A program made the position numbers and the translations under genes. From NCBI GenBank assembly GCA_021827885.1, contig JAKAUD010000035.1, forward strand, positions 1 to 12,098: a stretch of DNA of 12,098 nucleotides, given 5' to 3'. Every line of letters starts with the position of its first letter. Position 1 is the stretch's first letter. The DNA comes from Thermoplasmata archaeon. Lineage in GTDB: Archaea > Thermoplasmatota > Thermoplasmata > Thermoplasmatales > Thermoplasmataceae. The notes beneath the pieces were generated by a model. The model saw nothing but the letters and a program-made list of their open reading frames with translations. It searched no databases and was not told where the DNA came from. Positions 7,054 to 12,098 of the stretch are shown in pieces.

Positions 7054-7539
7054 ATGCCATTTTCACAAAGTGACCGTGATATTCATCTTCAGATACTAAA
7101 TAGCCTTTCCATGGCATTTTCTTATTTGTCAGAGGAACTCAACATAATTATCGAACAACCGCACAGAGATAACGATCTAGAATGGAAAGAAAATTTTGAT
7201 ATAAACATACATAGAATTGAAGTTCTAAAGAACGCCATATCAGATATAACAGATAACAAATCAAAGGAATTTGGAATTCACGGGCTTGAAGGGTCGGAGC
7301 TAAAATTCAAATATAAACTTATAGCAAACACTTTTTCAAGGTTCAAAGAACATTACGGAATCTATTTACAGAATCGAGGAAAAGGTGCGTTGGTAACAAT
7401 CAGATTCTGGCTTACTAAGTTTCTGTCATACATGAATGCATATCTGGCTTCACTTTCTAATATATTCCCAATTGCAGGGGTTATCAAAGAATTTAAGGAA
7501 TTCATTGAAAGTTCAGTTGGCGTTAATCAGAGGTTATAA
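7054..7539 (+). CDS. Hypothetical small helical protein
   Basis: 161 residues, not recognised. The sequence is almost wholly helical and charged, with two amphipathic blocks (about 8-70 and 82-155). The second contains a more hydrophobic stretch near 110-145 (FWLTKFLSYMNAYLASLSNIFPIAGV) that could be a weak membrane-associated helix but is short of a confident transmembrane segment. No nuclease, HTH or metal-binding motif is visible. The start is supported by GGAG 5 nt upstream and a TATA-like box. It stands alone on the plus strand, ending 48 bp before the convergent membrane-protein gene. Codon use (A/T-rich, ATA, AGA) matches the surrounding genes, so I take it as real. Function unknown. 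Confidence 0.65.
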   Translation: MPFSQSDRDIHLQILNSLSMAFSYLSEELNIIIEQPHRDNDLEWKENFDINIHRIEVLKNAISDITDNKSKEFGIHGLEGSELKFKYKLIANTFSRFKEHYGIYLQNRGKGALVTIRFWLTKFLSYMNAYLASLSNIFPIAGVIKEFKEFIESSVGVNQRL

Positions 7540-7587
7540 TGGAAAGAACGGAATCTTAGCATCATAGATAACAGATTTAAGCATCAT

Positions 7588-8577
7588 CTAGTCTTCTCTC
7601 GTTTCAATTTTATCGAGTTCAGATAAGCACTTCGAATTTACGAATGTTGAAATGAAGACTCCGATTAATAATAACACAAGGTAAACATAAAAGAAATCTT
7701 TTTGTGGAGTGATGTACCCTTCTGCTATAGGCTCCATTATTGATAAATAGATAATGAATGCAATATTTCCACTCATCCAATATCTGTTTACCACCTGATA
7801 GATTTTTGCGTCATCCCTAAAGAAAGAATCAATCCGTGTTACCTCCAAGCCTAACGCGTCTTTAAAACCAAATATACCAATCCTTAGAACTTTGAAAAGT
7901 AGTATCCAAATATAATCTACAACGAGCAGTGCGATAAACCATAAAGAGAATAATGCGAAATTACCGACTGAAACAGATATACCCATTGACAATAGAGATA
8001 TTGCATTACCTAAGATTAGGACATAATTTACGATTGCATATACATTTAAGTGACCAGTAGACGAAAAATAACTCTCGAAGTGCTTCGAAACCCCAACTAT
8101 AAATTGTATAGAAATTATAATAAAAAATAAGAACAACATGAACACACCAGGCTCATGATAAAGGGCACTTAGAGGTGTTATCTCTGTATTTGGCGCCAAG
8201 ACAGAGAAGATAACACCTCTGGATGCTTCATATATTGAAAGCGCAGCAACGACCTCGTATATTCTGTAGAACACTGTTTCAGTAGCATGACCACTTTTCC
8301 GAGGCAAGTGAAGATTATTTGATATATTCTTAGTCTCTGTATCATATTGTTCTAAATACAATTTGTCAAATTTTGAAAGGGACTTATACGTCTTTGTCCC
8401 AGCTGTTATTAGAATTGTGAAAAATACGAAAGTTCCTAAAATAAATAATAAGCACAGAAAATCAGGGGATAAACGAACTAAAACATCCACCAATACAAAA
8501 TAAATTGTAGTAAATATTGCCAACCAAATGTATGAAAGTAACAAGTTAGCATAGATTCGTGTTGCATTAGTTTTCAT
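7588..8577 (-). CDS. Polytopic membrane protein of unknown function
   Basis: 329 residues with about seven or eight hydrophobic segments, near 10-32, 38-60, 104-128 (weaker), 144-164, 179-201, 205-229, 270-288 and 296-315. A charged cytoplasmic-type loop lies at about 60-100. No transporter signature, catalytic motif or cofactor site is recognisable. The start ATG overlaps the stop of the upstream 148-150 residue gene as ATGA, so the two are translationally coupled and probably form one complex or pathway in the membrane. The coding sequence contains a striking 50-bp inverted repeat (8171-8220) encoding the loop at about residues 119-136. Being next to a tail-anchored protein in a defence-rich region, it could be a membrane effector, but nothing in the sequence proves that. 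Confidence 0.75.
   Translation of the reverse strand: MKTNATRIYANLLLSYIWLAIFTTIYFVLVDVLVRLSPDFLCLLFILGTFVFFTILITAGTKTYKSLSKFDKLYLEQYDTETKNISNNLHLPRKSGHATETVFYRIYEVVAALSIYEASRGVIFSVLAPNTEITPLSALYHEPGVFMLFLFFIIISIQFIVGVSKHFESYFSSTGHLNVYAIVNYVLILGNAISLLSMGISVSVGNFALFSLWFIALLVVDYIWILLFKVLRIGIFGFKDALGLEVTRIDSFFRDDAKIYQVVNRYWMSGNIAFIIYLSIMEPIAEGYITPQKDFFYVYLVLLLIGVFISTFVNSKCLSELDKIETRED
8171..8220. repeat. Near-perfect 50-bp inverted repeat within the membrane-protein gene
   Basis: The left arm AGAGGTGTTATCTCTGT (8171-8187) pairs with ACAGAG-AAG-ATAACACCTCT (8201-8220), the only break being a 3-base bulge. The centre is a second palindrome, TTGGCGCCAA (8190-8199). The structure could form a long RNA hairpin in the mRNA or a cruciform in DNA. 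It lies wholly inside an open reading frame, where such symmetry is not expected from protein constraint. Confidence 0.85.
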
Positions 8578-9026
8578 TCAATGATCTTGGTTTCGGTTTT
8601 CCTACGCTGTTTGAGCATTTTACTATAAGACAAAATCACTGCGACAGCTATTGATGCAGCAAGTAAAACAGCAATGTTTTCCTTAGGCGTTTTAGTTTTG
8701 CTGTCTTCTTCTGAAGTGGCTTCTCTTATAGCTTCTCCTATTTTTATGGTCAGATCGTGATTTACAATCTTGTTGTCTTTCAGGTCCGCCTTTTGCAACA
8801 TCGTTTTAAAATCTTCCCCTGATAATTCATCAGATATATTGTTCTTTACGGACTCTATGTAAGAAATGACGGATCTAAACGAGTCATCCTTTTTAAATTC
8901 TGTGGATATTTCTTTTGGAGTTTTTAATTCTAAATATTTGATGGCGCTTTTTTCTTTAGCAGCCCAATCGTTACCCTTTTTTTTGAAATATTCAAAGACA
9001 AGAGAATCAGAACTTAGCATAAACAA
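8574..9026 (-). CDS. Tail-anchored protein of unknown function
   Basis: 150 residues from a TTG at 9026; an ATG two codons later (9018-9020) is the better start, giving 148, because a TATA-like CTAAATAT (about 9042-9050) lies 22-30 nt before it, fitting a leaderless transcript. Residues 1-112 are soluble and helical, rich in Lys/Glu/Ser. Residues 117-135 (IAVLLAASIAVAVILSYSK region) form a single hydrophobic helix followed by KQRRK, so the protein is probably anchored by its C-terminus with the N-terminal domain in the cytoplasm. The stop overlaps the next start as ATGA, coupling it to the polytopic membrane protein. No known domain is seen. The 198-residue protein at 9963-10559 has a similar layout but no obvious sequence similarity. 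Confidence 0.7.
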   Translation of the reverse strand: MFMLSSDSLVFEYFKKKGNDWAAKEKSAIKYLELKTPKEISTEFKKDDSFRSVISYIESVKNNISDELSGEDFKTMLQKADLKDNKIVNHDLTIKIGEAIREATSEEDSKTKTPKENIAVLLAASIAVAVILSYSKMLKQRRKTETKIIE

Positions 9027-9040
9027 TAATGTTCAACCAC

Positions 9041-9051
9041 CATATTTAGTC
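9041..9051 (-). promoter_or_regulatory. TATA-like box of the two-gene membrane unit
   Basis: On the minus strand, ACTAAATATGG lies 21-31 nt before the ATG at 9020, the usual spacing for leaderless archaeal transcripts. No ribosome site lies near the start, consistent with leaderless translation from that ATG and not from the TTG two codons earlier. Confidence 0.5.
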
Positions 9052-9197
9052 TTTCGATAGTAAAACTGGTTTCCAATCCATACTTTTATTGAAATCGTTT
9101 TTATAAACCTTATTTAATAATATATCCTCCGTCAGATATCCGCTTAGGTAGGTTTTGCACCATGACATTGTATAGACTGTTTAGGTTTAGTTCTATG

Positions 9198-9223
9198 ATA
9201 GTTTTTCAAAGAGGAGAAACTAT
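9198..9223. repeat. Hairpin downstream of the second HEPN-like gene
   Basis: ATAGTTTTTC (9198-9207) and GAGAAACTAT (9214-9223) are inverted with 9 of 10 positions pairing and a 6-nt loop. It lies 14 nt after the minus-strand stop at 9238 and may mark the 3' end of that transcript. No T tract follows on that strand, so a terminator role is tentative. I see nothing else in 9021-9237 apart from the promoter of the membrane unit. Confidence 0.35.
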
Positions 9224-9237
9224 TGGCGTCATATCCA

Positions 9238-9837
9238 TCATATGATTCCTGAGTAATTTGATACCTCTTCGAAGGCGAGAGCCAGCTTCTCGAGCACCAG
9301 TCTTTGGGCAAAATAGTCCTTCTCTCTGAACTCGGTCTTATCATGCGAAGAGATCAAATGAAGGTGAATAGTGTCTCTATGCTTTCTGAGATTTTCCAAG
9401 GATTCATAGAGAACCTCATCTATCCATCCTTTCTCATGCATAATGTCGTTTGCCCCTTTGAATTTGATTTTGCTTATATCACGAGAAACCTGACCGACTA
9501 ACTTGAGCTGTTTCAAATGGAAGATAGAAAGTGCTTCTGCAACGGCCCCTACAAATACTATCGCCTGCCTAAGAAGAAAGGTATTGATTACAAGATCGGT
9601 TCTGATTTCTTCAAAGAACCAATCATAAAATTCTAACAGTTGCCAGCTGTATGATATGTCCGTCCCGAGTGAGATATTTTCTAGATCCTTCATTTTTGCA
9701 TAATAATGAAGATATTCTGATCTGATCTCGTCAGCAGTGTCGATTTTGCCGGTCGGTACAAAATTTTTCTTTTGCTGTCTCCAGTCATCACTCCTTTTAG
9801 ATAATTTGGTTAGTGTATCTATCTTATCCATTCTCAT
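9238..9837 (-). CDS. HEPN-like helical protein
   Basis: 199 residues, not recognised as a named family. Residues 70-112 are a long hydrophobic-amphipathic pair of helices (FLLRQAIVFVGAVAEALSIFHL), and residues 150-160 read LRKHRDTIHLH. Many HEPN-superfamily proteins carry LRxxRNxIHL here; the R-x4-6-H rule is met by R154 to H160 (x5) or R151 to H158 (x6), but Asn after Arg is replaced by Asp. HEPN proteins are often ribonucleases in toxin-antitoxin and abortive-infection systems. No nucleotidyltransferase partner is adjacent, and the Asp may mean altered activity. The first ATG (9837) has a TATTTTTAC element about 23-30 nt upstream, fitting leaderless expression; an ATG two codons later is possible. 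It lies between two minus-strand membrane-protein units but appears to have its own promoter. Confidence 0.6.
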   Translation of the reverse strand: MRMDKIDTLTKLSKRSDDWRQQKKNFVPTGKIDTADEIRSEYLHYYAKMKDLENISLGTDISYSWQLLEFYDWFFEEIRTDLVINTFLLRQAIVFVGAVAEALSIFHLKQLKLVGQVSRDISKIKFKGANDIMHEKGWIDEVLYESLENLRKHRDTIHLHLISSHDKTEFREKDYFAQRLVLEKLALAFEEVSNYSGII

Positions 9838-9905
9838 AGGATAAGTAAAAGGATCATGTGTAAAAATACATTCTTAATTGAGGCATGGGCAATCAGAAGT
9901 GGTAA

Positions 9906-9923
9906 ATTATCCTATTGGATAAT
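9906..9923. repeat. Short hairpin between two minus-strand genes
   Basis: ATTATCC (9906-9912) and GGATAAT (9917-9923) are perfect 7-bp inverted arms with a 4-nt loop. It lies 40 nt past the stop of the 198-residue gene and about 70 nt before the next minus-strand start, so it could be a 3' end signal of the first or an operator of the second. Confidence 0.35.
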
Positions 9924-9962
9924 CCCCTATCATTCATGTGGGCGATGCTAAAACATTGGCCC

Positions 9963-10559
9963 TCATTCTGTTTTGTCTGTTCCTCTATTTTTCTCATTTC
10001 CTCTGTTCAGGTACTCTTTCAGCTTAAAAGCTCCGTATGTAGTAAGTGCCCCAGCCGCAATACCTATACCGAAATATACCCATGGCTTCCACTCTGTGAG
10101 CTCGCTTGGAGGAGTCAGTTTTACGCTCGTCTTTGTTACTATCCGCATAACGCGCTGATTGGTTTTAAGATACACGAGGTCATTTCTGTTTGTAAATTGG
10201 TAAACGTATCTCATTGCTTCAAAGTAAACCGGCCATACATACTTATCATTAAGATGTTGCGTAAAATCCCTCCGTATTTCGATATGCGGGAATAAATACC
10301 CATTCTCGAATATTCTGATGTGCAATTCCCACGGATCGTTAACTATGCGTGAAAGTCCATATTTTTCACCCTGAAACCATGAAGGTTGTGCATCTTTAAA
10401 TCCATGTTCATAAAGGTATGACGCAAAGCCCCATGTTTCTTCAGCAGGTATTATAATTGCCAGGAGTCTTTCGTCTTTCATGTCACTTTCTTCAAGCCTT
10501 ATGATATCTCCGTTTTCTAGTTCAATCTCTTTGGGATATTCATACGTAAATTCTGTCAT
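9963..10559 (-). CDS. Tail-anchored protein of unknown function
   Basis: 198 residues, not recognised. Residues 1-150 form a soluble alpha/beta domain with many aromatic residues (WGFASYLYEHGF, PSWFQGEKYGLS, YLFPHIEIRRDF). Residues 160-178 (WVYFGIGIAAGALTTYGAF) form one hydrophobic helix followed by a basic tail (KLKEYLNRGNEKNRG), so it is probably C-terminally anchored with the main domain in the cytoplasm. No catalytic motif is evident. The start is well supported: a strong ribosome site GGGAGGTG (10568-10575) lies 8 nt upstream, and the ATG overlaps the stop of a 32-codon ORF as ATGA. The leader, unlike the leaderless style of nearby genes, implies a transcript starting further upstream and covering the small ORF. 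Role unknown. Confidence 0.72.
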   Translation of the reverse strand: MTEFTYEYPKEIELENGDIIRLEESDMKDERLLAIIIPAEETWGFASYLYEHGFKDAQPSWFQGEKYGLSRIVNDPWELHIRIFENGYLFPHIEIRRDFTQHLNDKYVWPVYFEAMRYVYQFTNRNDLVYLKTNQRVMRIVTKTSVKLTPPSELTEWKPWVYFGIGIAAGALTTYGAFKLKEYLNRGNEKNRGTDKTE

Positions 10560-10654
10560 CGGTTAAACACCTCCCAATCCACTCCATCGTCTCCTTCCTT
10601 TAATTTGTCGGTCTTAGTGCCCAACAAAGATTTCTTTCCGAACACTAAAATCAT
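10556..10654 (-). CDS. Possible 32-residue small protein, coupled to the tail-anchored gene
   Basis: ATG at 10652-10654 opens a 32-codon frame that ends in TGA overlapping the next ATG as ATGA. The product begins MILVFGKKSLLG and ends GDDGVDWEVFNR, a charged soluble peptide. A TATA-like TATATAAATAAAT run (about 10665-10677) lies just upstream, and would also fit a leaderless GTG start at 10643-10645. The overlap, the promoter and the strong ribosome site for the next gene inside its end all suggest a real bicistronic unit. A leader peptide controlling the downstream gene is an alternative. No similarity is recognised, and a frame this short can occur by chance. Confidence 0.45.
   Translation of the reverse strand: MILVFGKKSLLGTKTDKLKEGDDGVDWEVFNR
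10568..10575 (-). promoter_or_regulatory. Strong ribosome binding site of the 198-residue gene
   Basis: GGGAGGTG on the minus strand, 8 nt before the ATG at 10559, is the best Shine-Dalgarno match in the window. It fixes that start and shows that the mRNA has a leader. Confidence 0.7.
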
Positions 10655-10672
10655 GGGTAGAGACTATATAAA

Positions 10673-10717
10673 TAAATCAGTCAGTTTTCAGGGGTGGGTT
10701 TTTCGGACACTGATTTA
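10673..10717. repeat. 9-bp inverted repeat in the divergent promoter region
   Basis: TAAATCAGT (10673-10681) and ACTGATTTA (10709-10717) are perfect inverted copies 27 bp apart. The left arm overlaps the TATA-like region of the minus-strand small ORF, so a dimeric regulator bound here could control it. The rest of 10655-10920 holds the promoter of the plus-strand gene at 10921 and no other evident gene. Confidence 0.45.
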
Positions 10718-10889
10718 AGTATGATGTGGACAGTTTACCATATTATTACGGCTAGTCGAAACTTTTCTCAATGGTACTGTTAGTTCTTTAAATGGGTTAT
10801 AAAATTGAAAAGGAGTTGCGCAATTTAGAACATTAACGATGAAATTTTAGGTATTAAACCTTTTATTCCGAGCCATTCAAAACGTAACA

Positions 10890-10927
10890 AATATATTATA
10901 TCCCGGCAAAGTATTCCACTGTGGAAT
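10890..10927 (+). promoter_or_regulatory. TATA box and palindromic start-site operator of the 240-residue gene
   Basis: AATATATTATA (10890-10900) lies 21-31 nt before GTG 10921, the classic position for a leaderless archaeal transcript. The start codon sits in a perfect 15-bp palindrome, ATTCCACTGTGGAAT (10913-10927), centred on the base before the GTG. A repressor bound there would block initiation. Its CACTGTG core also appears in the palindrome at 3727-3737. Confidence 0.5.
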
Positions 10928-11643
10928 TTAAACATCATTTGTCCGATCCAGAAATCGAAAAGACAATCCCTGCTTCATTAGACTACGTTGAAAAATATTA
11001 CAAAGTTAATGAAGAGGCAAAATATCACTATTTCCGGTTGATGCAATTTAGAAAGAAAGTATCTGATATTTTTTCCAGTGAATATCTTAAAGAGATATAT
11101 CTCACCCTTATCGATTGGGGCATGAATTCTCGCGTAGCCAAGTTAGCTGATGAAAACACTTTCATATCGTCTGTTCAGAGTTATTCGCACTTGATTGAAA
11201 AGTTGCGTGATCTCCGAATAGAGAGCTTGAGCGTTTCTGAACTTGAGGATTCATTATCGATTATAGATAAATTGTTCAGATGCATGGAGTTGGTGGCGGA
11301 AGGCAAACCGCCCCTTGTTACTTTTTCTAAGACAATGCACTTCCTCATCCCTGACCTGTTTACACCCATGGACAGGACTTATACCATGTGTTTCTTCTTC
11401 GGGTCAACGACTTTGAATAATAAAATGTATCGTGTCGATACATTCAAGTCTCTTTTCATGGAATTCTATGAATATTCTCACAACAATTATAGCCTGAACA
11501 ATTACTTAGGTGACGGCTGGAATGGATCTATTCCGAAGATCATGGACAATATAATCATCGGATATTTGAGCACTAACAATCTAAAATGTGATAAAAGAAA
11601 CAAAAGTCGATATCCAGCATCAAGTGTCCTGGAAGCTGTATAA
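10921..11643 (+). CDS. Conserved hypothetical protein with an SKTMHFLIPDL-x-TPMDRTYT motif
   Basis: 240 residues. A helical N-terminal half (10-125) leads to the segment at 135-155: SKTMHFLIPDL, then TPMDRTYT. I recall similar S-K-x-L/M-H, P-D-L, P-x-D-R and Y-T patterns in uncharacterised bacterial and archaeal proteins, often in accessory regions, but no biochemical role. The His, Lys, Asp and Arg of this segment could form an active or binding site. The C-terminal part has NNYLGDGWNGSIPKIMDNII (195-214). There are no membrane segments. The GTG start is chosen because a TATA box is spaced correctly for leaderless transcription and no ribosome site is present. It stands alone, divergent from the 32-residue ORF unit. 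It may be regulated through the palindrome over its start. Function unknown. Confidence 0.7.
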   Translation: MEFKHHLSDPEIEKTIPASLDYVEKYYKVNEEAKYHYFRLMQFRKKVSDIFSSEYLKEIYLTLIDWGMNSRVAKLADENTFISSVQSYSHLIEKLRDLRIESLSVSELEDSLSIIDKLFRCMELVAEGKPPLVTFSKTMHFLIPDLFTPMDRTYTMCFFFGSTTLNNKMYRVDTFKSLFMEFYEYSHNNYSLNNYLGDGWNGSIPKIMDNIIIGYLSTNNLKCDKRNKSRYPASSVLEAV

Positions 11644-11949
11644 CCCTAAAGATTAATGCTAAAACACCTTTAGAGTCTCGGATTAATACTTAACTGTTAT
11701 CTATGCAATTTGGGATACTATTGTCAGTAATTTTTCTAGACCATAAGAGCCTCTCTCTGTGCAATTTCCCGAGCTCTCAAAAATCCATGGTAGCGAAATA
11801 TCTTCATGTCATCGCAGCAAATCCTTATTAGCAAATTGGCAGTAAAACATGCGAGTCGATCATCATGCCAGGATCATACCAATGCAAAAACATTCTCGCG
11901 GAAATGCCTTTATGCCATACGGCTGACGTTACGAGAGGGAATCCGCATC
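11644..11949. other. Intergenic stretch with a possible gene remnant
   Basis: No intact gene is seen. A CTAAAG/CTTTAG pair (11646-11651 and 11668-11673) and a T5 run (11732-11736) follow the 240-residue gene and may mark its 3' end. A minus-strand frame at 11701-11850 looks protein-like but is interrupted (listed separately). CCTTTATGCC at about 11907-11916 could be the promoter element of the gene at 11950. Confidence 0.4.
11701..11850 (-). pseudogene. Possible decayed coding fragment with an in-frame TGA
   Basis: From ATG 11850 the minus strand reads MFYCQFANKDLLR, then TGA (11809-11811), then 35 codons beginning HEDISLPWIFESSGN and ending LEKLLTIVSQIA before TAG at 11701. The second part has protein-like hydrophobic spacing. 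No family is recognised and the fragment is short, so chance is a real alternative. Confidence 0.2.
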
Positions 11950-12098
11950 ATGATCTACCGTGACATTGACCGGAGGATCGGTTACATGCTCTCCGTCTCC
12001 ATGGTGCAGAGCCATCCCCTGATCCCGGTGATGGAGAAGGAGTTCGGCGACGTCCCGCTGCACTCAGACCGCATAGGCAGTGAATCGTACATAGACCT
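11950..12098 (+). CDS. 5' part of an unrecognised gene, cut by the window edge
   Basis: From ATG 11950 the frame stays open for 49 full codons to the window edge. It begins MIYRDIDRRIGYMLSVSMVQ and contains PVMEKEFGDVPLHSDRIGSE. G+C is high (38 of 60 bases at 12001-12060) with many third-position G/C, unlike the preceding genes but similar to the BglII-type R-M pair. This suggests a return to core chromosome. The upstream GAGAGGGA (about 11933-11940) is a weak ribosome site, and CCTTTATGCC further up may be its TATA region. The first 22 residues are only mildly hydrophobic, so no signal peptide is called. Product not identified. Confidence 0.6.
   Translation, partial: MIYRDIDRRIGYMLSVSMVQSHPLIPVMEKEFGDVPLHSDRIGSESYID

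Noticed and set aside
7558..7587. AGCATCAT repeated twice between convergent genes, as a CRISPR-like or attachment site
   Set aside because: Only two 8-bp copies, 22 bp apart, with no further units. Chance is enough.
9915..10295. Plus-strand frame of 126 codons with a hydrophobic Cys-rich product
   Set aside because: It is the complement of the 198-residue gene, which has a strong ribosome site; hydrophobic antisense products of this kind are common artefacts.
1..12098. tRNA, rRNA, CRISPR array, complete insertion sequence
   Set aside because: I looked for these on both strands by eye and found no matching structure or transposase motif. Small or divergent ones could be missed without a search tool.

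Overview
The window looks like an accessory (defence-island type) region of an archaeal chromosome, most likely from a Thermoplasmatales-like euryarchaeon. The evidence is gene style: Arg is mostly AGG/AGA and Ile often ATA. Several genes have an A/T-rich TATA-like box about 20-30 nt before the start codon, as in leaderless transcripts. Others have a GGTGA or GGGAGGTG ribosome site, and a T8 tract follows one operon. The assignment is inferred, because no rRNA or other marker gene is present.

Layout. 1-297 is intergenic with no convincing gene. 298-2762 (+) is a two-gene operon: a ParB-type protein with a ribbon-helix-helix tail, then a GHKL (Hsp90/MutL/MORC-like) ATPase. Converging on it and overlapping its end by 53 bp is a Dam-family adenine methyltransferase (2710-3618, -). 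Upstream of the methyltransferase on the same strand is an HNH nuclease gene interrupted by one in-frame TAG (3778-4464, -). Together these look like a restriction-modification (R-M) pair whose nuclease is broken. Divergent from it, 4581-6878 (+) encodes a second R-M system: a beta-class SPPY methyltransferase, an overlapping BglII-family endonuclease with its D-x8-E-x-Q active site, and a third gene 2 nt downstream for a HEPN-like protein. A T8 tract ends this unit.

From 7054 to 10654 lie mostly unrecognised genes: a small helical protein (+), a two-gene unit of a tail-anchored protein and a polytopic membrane protein (-), a second HEPN-like protein (-), and a unit of a 32-residue ORF and another tail-anchored protein (-). 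At 10921-11643 (+) is a conserved hypothetical protein with a leaderless GTG start inside a 15-bp palindrome. About 300 bp with a possible gene remnant follow, then a G+C-rich partial gene runs off the right edge.

How they may work together: two R-M systems, a ParB/GHKL pair and two HEPN-like candidates, mixed with membrane-anchored unknowns, suggest a defence or mobile-element island. Base composition changes between blocks (38/60 G+C at 5161-5220, 19/60 at 6361-6420, 38/60 at 12001-12060), which fits stepwise acquisition. The least explained parts are the ParB/GHKL pair, the HEPN gene attached to the BglII-type R-M operon, and the HEPN plus membrane-protein cluster. No tRNA, rRNA, CRISPR array or intact insertion sequence was seen.
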